Shown here piece by piece: positions 42,919-51,853 of a DNA stretch of 64,000 nucleotides. A model generated the notes under the pieces. That model saw only the letters and a program-made list of their open reading frames with translations. It did no database searches and was not told the DNA's origin. The stretch is taken from positions 2,163,937-2,227,936 of the forward strand of contig NZ_VUNZ01000001.1 of the NCBI RefSeq assembly GCF_008386505.1. Reading direction: 5' to 3'. Both the position numbers and the translations under genes were made by a program. This DNA comes from Chryseobacterium sediminis (GTDB lineage Bacteria > Bacteroidota > Bacteroidia > Flavobacteriales > Weeksellaceae). The first letter of the stretch is position 1, and every line of letters starts with the position of its first letter.

Positions 42919-45510
42919 TTATTTTTTAATGGCTTTTACTGTTGATTTTGAACCATCTTTAAAGTTCATTGTCACTAAGTAAAGACCAGCATTCAATTCT
43001 CCTAACTGAAGTTCAGTAGTTGGATTATCAATAGTTTTCACTACTCTTCCTGCTACATCTGTAACTGTTACAGATTTAACATCTTTGATATTCGCAACAT
43101 GCAGAACGTCTTTGAAAGGATTAGGATATACATTTACTTCTTTTTTCTTAACAGATGTTTCAGCAGTGGCTAAATTAGACTGTGTAAGAGAAAAATCATC
43201 AAATCCCATATAATAAGGATCAGTTGTTGTATTCAAAGCTTTAATAGCAAATGAATAATCGCCAGTAGATGTTGGGGTATATGAAACAGTAACTTTAGTA
43301 TAACTAGTACTATTCCCTCCACCTGCTGCTGTTTGATCAGCTGTAATAAATGTTGTTAAGCTAGTTGCTCCGGTAGCTGTTTGTCCGTTGTTTACCAATA
43401 CTTCATTCTGCCAGCCTGAATAGCCATCTCCTACCCAATAGAATGAGAAATCATATGAATTTCCTGCAGTTAAAGTAAATGTAGGAGTCCATAAATAAGC
43501 AGCATTGCTGTATGGATAATAGATTGTCAAATAATTAGGAGCAGATTTAGGATCATTATAAGCTTGTTGGGAAGCATTTGCTGACGTAAAGTTATAGGTA
43601 GATGAACTTCCTCCCGGAGTCTGTTTCCAGCAATTCGGAACAATTGCAGAACCTATTGTTGCCATTGCGTCAAAATTTTCACTCCAAGGCAATGTAGTTA
43701 TCGGAACACAAAGAGTTGTAAATGATGTAGAAGTACTCCAGATACTCTTATCAGATGCGCTACAGCTAGATCTAACCCATGTATAATAGGTTGTAGATGG
43801 CAACAGCCCACTTACCGGTGCAGATGCTGTTGTAGAAGTTACAGAGTTGGTAGCGTTTAATACAGTAGATGCATCCGGTGCCGTATTGCTTGTGCTGTAA
43901 TAAACTTCATATCCGCCTGCAGGAACTGGAGATGGTTCCGTCCAACCGATTGTTGCTGAGTTTGCTGCTACGTTTGATGAGGTAACTGCAGTTGGCTCAA
44001 AACAAGAAGGAATATTCTGAACCGTAATATTATCAATATAAATAGAACGTGAAGAACCTCCTAAACCATGTTTAAATGCTAATTGTAAATCAGACCCCAC
44101 AGGAATGTTAACCGTATATTGGGTGTGAGTAGTTGTTAAAGCAATAGGAGAACCAATTGGTGTAAATGAAGCAGGATCCGTAGGGTTTGATAATGTTCCT
44201 ACTAATAATGTATAATTACTTCCTCCGGCTTTTGCATAGAATCTTACACGTTTAGTACCATCTGAAAGGTTTACAGTAGGAGGAGCAACTAACATTTGAC
44301 TGCCCGTAGTAGCACTTGAGTTAGTCATATAATAAGCATTCGGAGCCGAATAGTTATTGGATGTCGTTACATATCCATACCCTGCAAATGATGCACTTTC
44401 CAGATATGCCCAACAACTTGGTGCATTCGTATTGGTGCTTGAACCTGTACTTGTTGTATCAAAGTTTTCAGTATATGGAACAGTGAAAGTAGAACAAGCT
44501 GTTTTAAATGTCCCTGCAAAAGACCATACACTCTGACCGGTTGCAGTGTTACAGTTGGATCTTACCCAATAATAATATGTTGTATTGGAGTTAAGCCCTC
44601 CGATGGTTGTACTTGTCCCTGTTACTCCCGGATAAGTAGGTGTTACTGAACTTGCAGGAGTGGTATTGGAAGTACTGTGATACACATCATAACTGGCAGC
44701 ACTACCTGTCCATGAAACTAATGCAGAATTAGCTGTGATTCCTGAGACCGCCTGCAATACAGGAGGCATACAATCCGAATAAGCGTCTGCTGAAAAAGCA
44801 AAGATATTTGGTATCCCTGAACCACTTGCTTTGGTAACCGTTACACTTTGTATCAGCTTTGCCTGGTTCGCTGCATCAATTGCCAGTTCAACTTGATATA
44901 ATCTTGGGTTCGTTCCGCCTTCAGGAGAAGGAACATCATCACCAGCACCAGGAGTTGCCCCAGGTTTTTTAATCCTTCCTATTCCCTGGATGGCAAAATT
45001 AGATCCATTATACCAGTCTGCAAGGCTGATGCTTGAAAATGTCTGCGAACTGCCATCTGTAAAGTTTACCACTGCATTTACTGTAGAAGTACCACTTCCA
45101 CTTACAGCAAGCATGTACAGTTTGGTTACTGCTTTTGGTGTTGTAAATGCCAAAGTTCCGACATCACTGATTGCAGCCAGTCTTAAAGAATTATTTGCAT
45201 TTAAACTTGCCAGCTGAAAACTCAGTCCAGGAGTTGTTGCCACTACAGAATTAATAACCCCGTCAACAGGAATACCATACGTAATAGCAGCACTTGTGGA
45301 TGTCAGCTGAAAATCTTTAGCTACAAAAGCGTAAGAAACTCCGTCTACGTCATTGTTTGTAGTAATTGTTGAGGAACCTATCCCGTTTGCAATCACATCA
45401 GCTGTAAAGCCTGAAGAAACCGGCATAGTTTGATAATTTTGAGCCATTAGTACACTGGCTGAAAAGAGAGCGATAGCGGGTACCACTCTAGAAAATAAAT
45501 TTATTGCCAT
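42919..45510 (-). CDS. T9SS-secreted adhesin-like protein with fibronectin III and cleaved-adhesin domains
   Basis: 863 aa from the ATG at 45510, which opens a signal peptide (MAINLFSRVVPAIALFSAS); an upstream ATG at 45549 adds 13 residues. Two fibronectin type III repeats (around 260-340 and 530-610, with NTTYYYWVRSNC and STTYYTWVRSSC endings) alternate with two beta-sandwich domains starting VPYTENFD and LPWSENFD, the pattern of the cleaved-adhesin/choice-of-anchor J type. The last 75 residues are a type A T9SS sorting domain (VNVYPNPFKDVL, NAGLYLVTMNF, ending KAIKK). The protein is exported and likely anchored on or released from the outer surface. Confidence 0.93.
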   Translation of the reverse strand: MAINLFSRVVPAIALFSASVLMAQNYQTMPVSSGFTADVIANGIGSSTITTNNDVDGVSYAFVAKDFQLTSTSAAITYGIPVDGVINSVVATTPGLSFQLASLNANNSLRLAAISDVGTLAFTTPKAVTKLYMLAVSGSGTSTVNAVVNFTDGSSQTFSSISLADWYNGSNFAIQGIGRIKKPGATPGAGDDVPSPEGGTNPRLYQVELAIDAANQAKLIQSVTVTKASGSGIPNIFAFSADAYSDCMPPVLQAVSGITANSALVSWTGSAASYDVYHSTSNTTPASSVTPTYPGVTGTSTTIGGLNSNTTYYYWVRSNCNTATGQSVWSFAGTFKTACSTFTVPYTENFDTTSTGSSTNTNAPSCWAYLESASFAGYGYVTTSNNYSAPNAYYMTNSSATTGSQMLVAPPTVNLSDGTKRVRFYAKAGGSNYTLLVGTLSNPTDPASFTPIGSPIALTTTHTQYTVNIPVGSDLQLAFKHGLGGSSRSIYIDNITVQNIPSCFEPTAVTSSNVAANSATIGWTEPSPVPAGGYEVYYSTSNTAPDASTVLNATNSVTSTTASAPVSGLLPSTTYYTWVRSSCSASDKSIWSTSTSFTTLCVPITTLPWSENFDAMATIGSAIVPNCWKQTPGGSSSTYNFTSANASQQAYNDPKSAPNYLTIYYPYSNAAYLWTPTFTLTAGNSYDFSFYWVGDGYSGWQNEVLVNNGQTATGATSLTTFITADQTAAGGGNSTSYTKVTVSYTPTSTGDYSFAIKALNTTTDPYYMGFDDFSLTQSNLATAETSVKKKEVNVYPNPFKDVLHVANIKDVKSVTVTDVAGRVVKTIDNPTTELQLGELNAGLYLVTMNFKDGSKSTVKAIKK

Positions 45511-45708
45511 TTTAATCACATTTGAGGCGAAATTTAGTAAAAATATCAATACGAAAATATTATTCTTAAAAAAATCTTAACCTTTATTTAAAATACATGA
45601 AAAATTAATATTAACAATCATTAAAATAAGCAGATTTAAAAGACAACATAAAGATTAATGAAACACCTTCTTGTTGACTCATAATTTTATTATTGAGAAA
45701 TTAAATCC

Positions 45709-45716
45709 TATTTTTG
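45709..45716 (+). promoter_or_regulatory. -7 box of the aminotransferase gene
   Basis: TATTTTTG matches TAnnTTTG, 20 bp before the ATG at 45737. No TTG at the proper -33 distance. Confidence 0.4.
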
Positions 45717-45736
45717 TCATACAAATTTTTTGAACA

Positions 45737-46942
45737 ATGCCGAATATTTCAAACAGAGCGCTGCATATGCCGCCATCGCCGGTAAGAAAACTGGTTCCCT
45801 TTGCATTACAAGCAAAACAGAAAGGAATAAAAGTATACCACCTTAATATCGGACAGCCTGATATTGAAACTCCGGAAACAGCTTTAAATGCTTTAAAAAA
45901 CATCGATTTAAAAGTATTGGAATATGCACTTTCTGAAGGAAATATAGAATACAGAAAAGCCCTTACAGAATATTATCATTCACTAGGTTTTTCGGATCTT
46001 ACCCCTGATAACTTCATTGTTACCAATGGAGGTTCTGAGGCCCTGAACTTTGCCATCTCTACTTTATGTGATGAAGGTGACGAAGTGATTATTCCTGAGC
46101 CTTACTATGCTAACTACAATGGTTTCACCAGCACATTTGATGTAAATGTAGTAGCAGTATCTTCTACTATTGATACAGGTTTTGCTTTGCCTCCTATTGA
46201 AGAATTCGAGAAAAAAATCACAGAAAAAACAAGAGCAATCATTATCTGTAACCCAGGAAACCCTACCGGATATCTGTATACCCGTGAGGAACTTCAGAAA
46301 CTTGCAGATATTGCTTTGAAATATGATATTGTAATCATTTCTGATGAAGTATACAGAGAATATGTATATGACGGAAAACAGCAGATCTCAATGTTTGATT
46401 TCCCTGAACTGAGTGAAAACTGTATCATCATAGATTCAGAATCCAAGCGTTATTCTATGTGTGGAGTAAGAATCGGATGTATGGTTACCCGTTCAAGCAA
46501 AATCCGTAATGCTGCCATGCTTTTTGCACAGGCGAGATTGAGCCCGGTTCTTTTAGGTCAGATTGCAGCAACAGCGGCACACCAGAATGATGGTGCCTAC
46601 ATCAGAGCGGTAAGAGAAGAATATACTCACAGAAGAAACGTATTGGTAGATCTTTTGAATGCTATCCCAGGCGTAATCTGCCCAAAACCAAGAGGAGCTT
46701 TCTACTGTGTTGCTGAACTTCCGGTAGATGATACTGAAAAATTTGCACAGTGGCTGCTTGAAAAATACTCTCTTAACAACGAAACCATCATGGTAGCTCC
46801 TGCAGGAGGATTCTACAGTGATCCGGAATTAGGTAAGAAGCAGGTAAGAATTGCCTACGTTCTGAAAGAAGAAGATTTAAAAAGAAGCGCTGAAATTCTG
46901 AAAGAAGCTTTAAAGAAGTACAGAGAAGAATTCAGCCTGTAA
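45737..46942 (+). CDS. Class I/II PLP-dependent aminotransferase
   Basis: 401 aa, fold type I. Landmarks are GQPDIETPE, NPGNPTGYLY, ISDEVYREYVY (Asp and Tyr that hold the cofactor) and SESKRYSMCGVRIG with the Schiff-base Lys. Such enzymes in this group act as aspartate or other amino-acid transaminases; the exact substrate cannot be read. Cytosolic. A small lipoprotein gene follows 10 bp downstream, so murB and the lipoprotein may be in the same unit. Confidence 0.92.
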   Translation: MPNISNRALHMPPSPVRKLVPFALQAKQKGIKVYHLNIGQPDIETPETALNALKNIDLKVLEYALSEGNIEYRKALTEYYHSLGFSDLTPDNFIVTNGGSEALNFAISTLCDEGDEVIIPEPYYANYNGFTSTFDVNVVAVSSTIDTGFALPPIEEFEKKITEKTRAIIICNPGNPTGYLYTREELQKLADIALKYDIVIISDEVYREYVYDGKQQISMFDFPELSENCIIIDSESKRYSMCGVRIGCMVTRSSKIRNAAMLFAQARLSPVLLGQIAATAAHQNDGAYIRAVREEYTHRRNVLVDLLNAIPGVICPKPRGAFYCVAELPVDDTEKFAQWLLEKYSLNNETIMVAPAGGFYSDPELGKKQVRIAYVLKEEDLKRSAEILKEALKKYREEFSL

Positions 46943-46952
46943 AATATATTCT

Positions 46953-47438
46953 ATGCCGACAACAAAAAAACTCCATCTGAAAATACTGTTTTCGATTCTT
47001 TTGCTGTCGGCATTTTTTTCCTGTGATTCCAAAAAAACGGAACAGACTAATTCTCACAAAAACCCATACGAGATTACGTTCATCAGTGTATCCGAAATCG
47101 GGGGACATCTTGGAAATTACAGAATTATTAAAGCCACAAAAGATTCCGTTTTTGCAGAAAAAGGAATGACGGCTAATCAAACCCATAAAACATGGGGATC
47201 TGCTATCAATTCCAGTACATGGAAACAGCTTGTATCATCGGTAAGGATTGTAGACCTTGACCATATAAAAAGTTCTCCCAGTCAGCAATCGATAGACGGA
47301 ACAGATGAAACTTTCCAGATCCGGACTCCGAAAAAATCACATATCTATGTGAATGCTTATGTGGACACTTTACATTATAAGCAATTACGACAACTTAAAG
47401 AACAACTAGACAAAATTCTTCCCAAAGAATACAAATAA
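46953..47438 (+). CDS. Small lipoprotein, 161 aa
   Basis: A lipoprotein signal (LKILFSILLLSAFFSC) puts Cys near residue 24, followed by DSKKTEQ. The mature part is short and shows an alternating strand pattern (EITFISVSEIGGHLGNYRI) without a known family. It lies between the aminotransferase gene (10 bp upstream) and murB (4 bp downstream), suggesting an operon. Function unknown. Confidence 0.75.
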   Translation: MPTTKKLHLKILFSILLLSAFFSCDSKKTEQTNSHKNPYEITFISVSEIGGHLGNYRIIKATKDSVFAEKGMTANQTHKTWGSAINSSTWKQLVSSVRIVDLDHIKSSPSQQSIDGTDETFQIRTPKKSHIYVNAYVDTLHYKQLRQLKEQLDKILPKEYK

Positions 47439-47441
47439 AAC

Positions 47442-48455
47442 ATGCAGGAAAATTTTTCATTAAAACCTTATAACACATTCGGTGTTGAAGCTAAAGCCCG
47501 CTATTTTACTGAAATCAATACCATTGATGAATTAAAAGAAGCACTCATTTTCTCAAAAGCACGATCTCTTCAGCTTCTGTTTTTAGGAGGCGGAAGTAAT
47601 ATCCTTCTGACAAAAGATTTTGACGGCCTTGCCATCAGGCTTAATCTAAAAGGAATTTCTGAAGAGAGCATCAATGAAAATGAAGTATTGGTAACTGCAA
47701 AAGCAGGTGAAAACTGGCATGAATTTGTGATGTACTGCCTGCAAAAGAATTTTGGCGGATTGGAAAACCTTTCTTTAATTCCCGGAAATGTCGGTACTTC
47801 CCCAATGCAGAATATCGGAGCTTACGGAACAGAAATCAAGGATATTTTTGTAAGCTGTAAGGTATTGGATCTGGAAAATCTTGAACTTACAACATTCAAT
47901 CTTGAACAGTGCAGATTCGGTTACAGAGATTCTATCTTCAAACAGGAAGGAAAAGGCAGATATGTTATTCTGGAAGTTACTTTTAAACTTACCAAAAAAG
48001 ACCATTCTATCAAAACAGAATATGGTGCTATAAAATCTGAACTGGAAAACCTTGGTATTAAAACCCCAACTATTCAGGATATTTCCAAAGCAGTTATCAA
48101 TATAAGACAAAGCAAACTACCGGATCCAAAAGAAATTGGAAATGCCGGAAGTTTTTTCAAAAACCCGACTATTCCTTTAATTCAATTTGAAGATTTAAAG
48201 CAAAAGTTTGAAAATATTCAGGGCTATCCCAATGGGGATATGGTAAAAGTTCCTGCCGGATGGCTGATTGAACAGTGTGGCTGGAAAGGAAAACAAATCG
48301 GAAATGTAGCTTCACACAAACTACAATCTCTCGTGATCATCAATGCTACCGGAAATGCTACTGGAAAAGAAATTTTTGATTTTTCTACTGAAATTATCAA
48401 TTCTGTGAAAGAAAAATTCGGGATAGAGCTTGAACGGGAAGTGAATATTATTTAA
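47442..48455 (+). CDS. murB: UDP-N-acetylenolpyruvoylglucosamine reductase
   Basis: 337 aa, type I MurB. FAD-binding features: SLKPYNTFGVEAKARYF at the start, GGGSNILLT, GNVGTSPMQNIGAYGTE. The catalytic Ser is in GNAGSFFKNP. MurB reduces the enolpyruvyl group made by MurA to lactyl, giving UDP-MurNAc. Cytosolic. It is 4 bp after the small lipoprotein gene. A MITE-like element follows 56 bp after its stop. Confidence 0.96.
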   Translation: MQENFSLKPYNTFGVEAKARYFTEINTIDELKEALIFSKARSLQLLFLGGGSNILLTKDFDGLAIRLNLKGISEESINENEVLVTAKAGENWHEFVMYCLQKNFGGLENLSLIPGNVGTSPMQNIGAYGTEIKDIFVSCKVLDLENLELTTFNLEQCRFGYRDSIFKQEGKGRYVILEVTFKLTKKDHSIKTEYGAIKSELENLGIKTPTIQDISKAVINIRQSKLPDPKEIGNAGSFFKNPTIPLIQFEDLKQKFENIQGYPNGDMVKVPAGWLIEQCGWKGKQIGNVASHKLQSLVIINATGNATGKEIFDFSTEIINSVKEKFGIELEREVNII

Positions 48456-48510
48456 TCTAAAAAAAAAAATATACAAGCTGTATTCATGATGAGTACAGCT
48501 TTTTTCTATT

Positions 48511-48728
48511 TGTTGGAAAACGCAAAGGCGCAGAGTCCTTAATTTATGTTGAACTTTTAAGGCGCAAAGATTTTATCTTCGATAAAATTGAATACCGTAT
48601 AATCTTTGCTACAGGATTCTATAACATTTTATGCTTGCTGAAAATCTTACATTGAGCGAAGTCGAAATGTTCTTGCGCTTTACAACAGTATGTTATTCAA
48701 AATCTTTGCGCCTTTGCGTTTTCCAACA
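48511..48728. mobile_element. 218-bp MITE-like element with 22-bp perfect terminal inverted repeats
   Basis: The left end (48511-48532) begins TGTTGGAAAACGCAAAGGCG and the right end (48707-48728) is its exact reverse complement over 22 bp. No coding frame is inside. An inner hairpin (ATTTTATC/GATAAAAT at 48570-48588) is present. It separates murB from proC. No IS with matching ends is in the window. Confidence 0.75.
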
Positions 48729-48801
48729 AAACTTAATTTAAAATCAATTCATATCTGGTCTCCGGAAAATCATTATTTTAGCTTAAAAATTACAATTCGT
48801 G

Positions 48802-49605
48802 ATGAAAATAGCTATTCTTGGAGCCGGAAATATGGGACTTTCTTTTTCAAAATCATTTTTGAAATATGAGCTGATCAAACCTGAACATCTGCATCTGATC
48901 ATCAGAAGTGAATCAAAAATCTCCAAAATAGCTGAAGAATTCCCCAAATCTAAAATCTCCACCTTTGAAGAAGTAAAAGAAATTGATGCTGATTTGATTA
49001 TCATCGCTGTAAAACCTCAGGATTTTCAATCCGTTGCTCAGAATATTCAATTTACATTAAAAGAAAACCAGATGGTATTATCCATCATGGCAGGAATCAA
49101 TATTGAAAAAATTCAGAAATTACTGAATCATCCGCTTGTGGTAAGAGCAATGCCGAACTCTCCTACTCTTTTGGGAATGGGAATTACGGGATATACTGCT
49201 GCAGAAGGAATTTCTTTCAGTCAATTAATCAGTATAGAAAGATTACTGAACAGCACCGGAAGGTCGGTTTATCTGGAGGAAGAGGAACTTTTGGATGGTG
49301 TCACAGCCCTTTCCGGAAGTGGTCCTGCTTATTTTTATTACATCATTGATGCGATGATTAAGGCTGGTATGGAAATGGGAATTGAAGAAAACCTGTCCAA
49401 ACTTTTTGTAAAACAGACCATGCTGGGAGCTTATCACCTGATCAATAATTCAGAGAAAAATCTTGAAGAACTGATTAAAGATGTTGCATCTAAAGGCGGA
49501 ACTACAGAAGCAGCTTTAAAAACATTTGAAGAAAATAGTTTCAAAGAAATTCTGAAACAGGGAATTCTGAATGCCGAAAAACGCGCCAAGGAGCTTAATA
49601 ATTAA
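48802..49605 (+). CDS. proC: Pyrroline-5-carboxylate reductase
   Basis: 267 aa; ATG at 48802, with a GTG just before it at 48799. The N-terminal Rossmann motif is KIAILGAGNMG, and the substrate-binding C-terminal signature ALSGSGPAYFYYIIDAM is clear, followed by the conserved SKGGTTEAAL. ProC reduces pyrroline-5-carboxylate with NAD(P)H in the last step of proline synthesis. Cytosolic. Its stop codon overlaps the tail of the convergent VanZ gene by 11 bp. Confidence 0.97.
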   Translation: MKIAILGAGNMGLSFSKSFLKYELIKPEHLHLIIRSESKISKIAEEFPKSKISTFEEVKEIDADLIIIAVKPQDFQSVAQNIQFTLKENQMVLSIMAGINIEKIQKLLNHPLVVRAMPNSPTLLGMGITGYTAAEGISFSQLISIERLLNSTGRSVYLEEEELLDGVTALSGSGPAYFYYIIDAMIKAGMEMGIEENLSKLFVKQTMLGAYHLINNSEKNLEELIKDVASKGGTTEAALKTFEENSFKEILKQGILNAEKRAKELNN

Positions 49606-50008
49606 ATCTTTTTTCAATAATTCCGCAAAATTTCCATCCCAGATACACTCCAAATGTATTCATGATGATATCGTCTACCTCAAATATTCCCATTCTTGTA
49701 AAGTATTGCAATGCTTCAACAATAACGATACACGAGATAAAGCTAAATATCAGTGGCTTTAGTTTTTTAAGATCGGGAAAAATCCAGCCCAAAAACCCGA
49801 AAGGAATAAACATGATAATATTTCCTAAGACTATCATCACAATATCTATCGTCCTGTTAGGCCCCTGAATAAATTTTATTGTAGAAAAAACAGGTTCTAA
49901 AGTAAGGAGATTTTCTTCATACTGAAATCTGCCCATTCCTAAAAACATCAGGTAAAGCAGAAACAGCGTATACGGAACAATAATGATTTTATATACTTTC
50001 TTTAACAT
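49595..50008 (-). CDS. VanZ-family membrane protein
   Basis: 137 aa with four to five hydrophobic helices: LYLMFLGMG, MIVLGNIIMFIPFGFLGWIF, LIFSFISCIVIVEALQYF and a last helix near GVYLGWKF. The pair NxxxFxPFGF and E-x-x-Q-x-F, followed by DVDD-like EVDDIIMNTFG, is the VanZ-family core. In VanZ of enterococci the role is teicoplanin resistance; most homologues have no known function. It overlaps the end of convergent proC by 11 bp. Confidence 0.9.
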   Translation of the reverse strand: MLKKVYKIIIVPYTLFLLYLMFLGMGRFQYEENLLTLEPVFSTIKFIQGPNRTIDIVMIVLGNIIMFIPFGFLGWIFPDLKKLKPLIFSFISCIVIVEALQYFTRMGIFEVDDIIMNTFGVYLGWKFCGIIEKRFNY

Positions 50009-50039
50009 TGAACTGCTAATATATTCATTTCAAAAACAT

Positions 50040-50047
50040 TAAATTTG
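50040..50047 (+). promoter_or_regulatory. -7 box of lnt
   Basis: TAAATTTG matches TAnnTTTG, 17 bp before the lnt ATG. No TTG at -33. Confidence 0.4.
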
Positions 50048-50064
50048 TGTATTAAAATAATTTA

Positions 50065-51699
50065 ATGAAATACGTTCTACTTACACTTATTTCAGCAATG
50101 CTGCTGTCGGTTTCATGGCCAACTTATGGAGTTCCGTTTTTTATATTTTTCGCTCTTGTTCCTCTTTTAATGATGGAACATGGAGTTTCAAAATTTTCAG
50201 ATTACAAAAGGAAAAGCTGGGTGGTCTTCGGATTGTCTTATCTGTGTTTTGTGATCTGGAACATCGTAACTACAGGATGGCTGTACGGCTCAAAGAATCC
50301 TGACGGAAGTCACTCTCTAATGGCTGTTGTATTTCCTGTATTAGTCAATTCTCTTTTATATTCTTTAGTATTCCAATGTTATCACTGGTACAAAAATGCT
50401 CAGGGAACCTATTGGGGATTAGGATTTCTGATTGCGATCTGGATGAGTTTTGAAAAATTTCATTTGGGATGGGAATTAACGTGGCCATGGCTGAACCTTG
50501 GGAATGTATTCGCTGATTATCCAAAACTAATTCAATGGTATGACACTTTAGGAGCTACCGGAGGAAGTTTCTGGATTCTCCTGATCAATATTCTGATTTT
50601 CTACACAGTAAGAACCTGGGAAGCTGGAAGAAAGAGAAAAGATCTGATTAAAAATTCTGCAATCGTTGGAGCTTTGATTGTTCTTCCGATGATTATTTCG
50701 GTGATCAAATACAACAATTTTGATGAAAAACCAACCGGACAGGTGAATGTTCTGATGCTGCAGCCGGATCTTGATCCTTACGCTGAAAAATACTCGAAAG
50801 ACAGCCTGACCATTGAGCAGGATTTACTGGCGCTTGCTGAAAAAAATTCAACAGGTAAAATTGATTATTATATTGCTCCGGAAACCGCTCTTCCCGGCAG
50901 AGGTTCTATTTCTGAAACCGCTTTTGAAAAAAGTTTACTTTTAAACAATATCAAAGGATTTTTATCCAATCATCCGGGATCTGTTTTTGCAACAGGAATT
51001 TCTTCGCATCGTTTTTTTTATAACCCTGCTAATTTGCCTAAAGAAGCCTATCAGATCAACAGCGGTGTCTGGGTGAGCAGTTATAATACAGCGATTCAAT
51101 TAGTCCCTAATCAAAAAGTACAGGCTTACCACAAAGGAAAACTGGTACCGGGTGTTGAAATATTTCCTTATATGAGTGTTTTAAAACCACTTTTAGGTGA
51201 TGCCATGCTGAACCTTGGTGGTACTGTAGCCTCTTTGGGAACAGATAAAGAAAGAGTTGCTTTTTCAAACCCTTACAACAAAGGGAAACTGGCACCTATT
51301 ATCTGCTATGAAAGCATTTATGGTGAGTTTGTAACAGATTATGTAAAAAAAGGATCCAATTTCTTAGCCATTATGACCAATGATTCCTGGTGGGGCGTTA
51401 CAGAAGGACATAAACAGCTTTTATCTTATGCTAAACTTAGAGCCATTGAAACCAGAAGAGAAATTGCCCGCGCTGCAAACAGTGGAATTTCTGCCCATAT
51501 CAATGCTAAAGGTGAAGTAACTGCTGATACTTTCTATGGAGACAAAACAGCCTTATTTGCAAAGGTGAATCTATATGATAAGATGACATTTTATACAAGA
51601 GCAGGTGATCTTCTTTCAAGGTTTTCCATATTTGCTTTAGGGTTTTTACTGTTTTATTACCTTATTGAATGGTTCAAAAAGAAAACAAAGAAAGCGTGA
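50065..51699 (+). CDS. lnt: Apolipoprotein N-acyltransferase
   Basis: 544 aa. The first half has five or six membrane helices, the second half the nitrilase-like domain with the catalytic triad Glu273 (APETALPG), Lys357 (YHKGKLVPGVE) and Cys414 (ICYESIYG). Lnt adds the third acyl chain to lipoproteins at the periplasmic side of the inner membrane. This is a standard Gram-negative feature and fits the several lipoproteins in this window. Start at 50065 agrees with the -7 box at 50040. Confidence 0.96.
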   Translation: MKYVLLTLISAMLLSVSWPTYGVPFFIFFALVPLLMMEHGVSKFSDYKRKSWVVFGLSYLCFVIWNIVTTGWLYGSKNPDGSHSLMAVVFPVLVNSLLYSLVFQCYHWYKNAQGTYWGLGFLIAIWMSFEKFHLGWELTWPWLNLGNVFADYPKLIQWYDTLGATGGSFWILLINILIFYTVRTWEAGRKRKDLIKNSAIVGALIVLPMIISVIKYNNFDEKPTGQVNVLMLQPDLDPYAEKYSKDSLTIEQDLLALAEKNSTGKIDYYIAPETALPGRGSISETAFEKSLLLNNIKGFLSNHPGSVFATGISSHRFFYNPANLPKEAYQINSGVWVSSYNTAIQLVPNQKVQAYHKGKLVPGVEIFPYMSVLKPLLGDAMLNLGGTVASLGTDKERVAFSNPYNKGKLAPIICYESIYGEFVTDYVKKGSNFLAIMTNDSWWGVTEGHKQLLSYAKLRAIETRREIARAANSGISAHINAKGEVTADTFYGDKTALFAKVNLYDKMTFYTRAGDLLSRFSIFALGFLLFYYLIEWFKKKTKKA

Positions 51700-51795
51700 T
51701 TTTAAACACAAACTGCACAATTTTTTGCACGAATACCACAAGAATCAACGATCAAAAATTCTGCAGATTATTCAGATTTATTCGATAAAAAAAAA

Positions 51796-51827
51796 GAGAA
51801 AAGCCAGCTGGACGTCTGGCTTTTCTC
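51796..51827 (-). terminator. Terminator of the FG-GAP T9SS gene
   Basis: A 12-bp perfect stem (GAGAAAAGCCAG) with an 8-nt loop. On the minus strand a nine-T tail follows. It may also help end lnt transcription. Confidence 0.9.
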
Positions 51828-51853
51828 ATTAATAGAAGATAGAATTGATTCAA

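Noticed and set aside
51700..51790. Possible interspersed repeat after lnt
   Set aside because: The text (TTTTTTGCACGAATACCAC) recalls small repeats of the phylum, but I see no inverted ends or second copy in the window.
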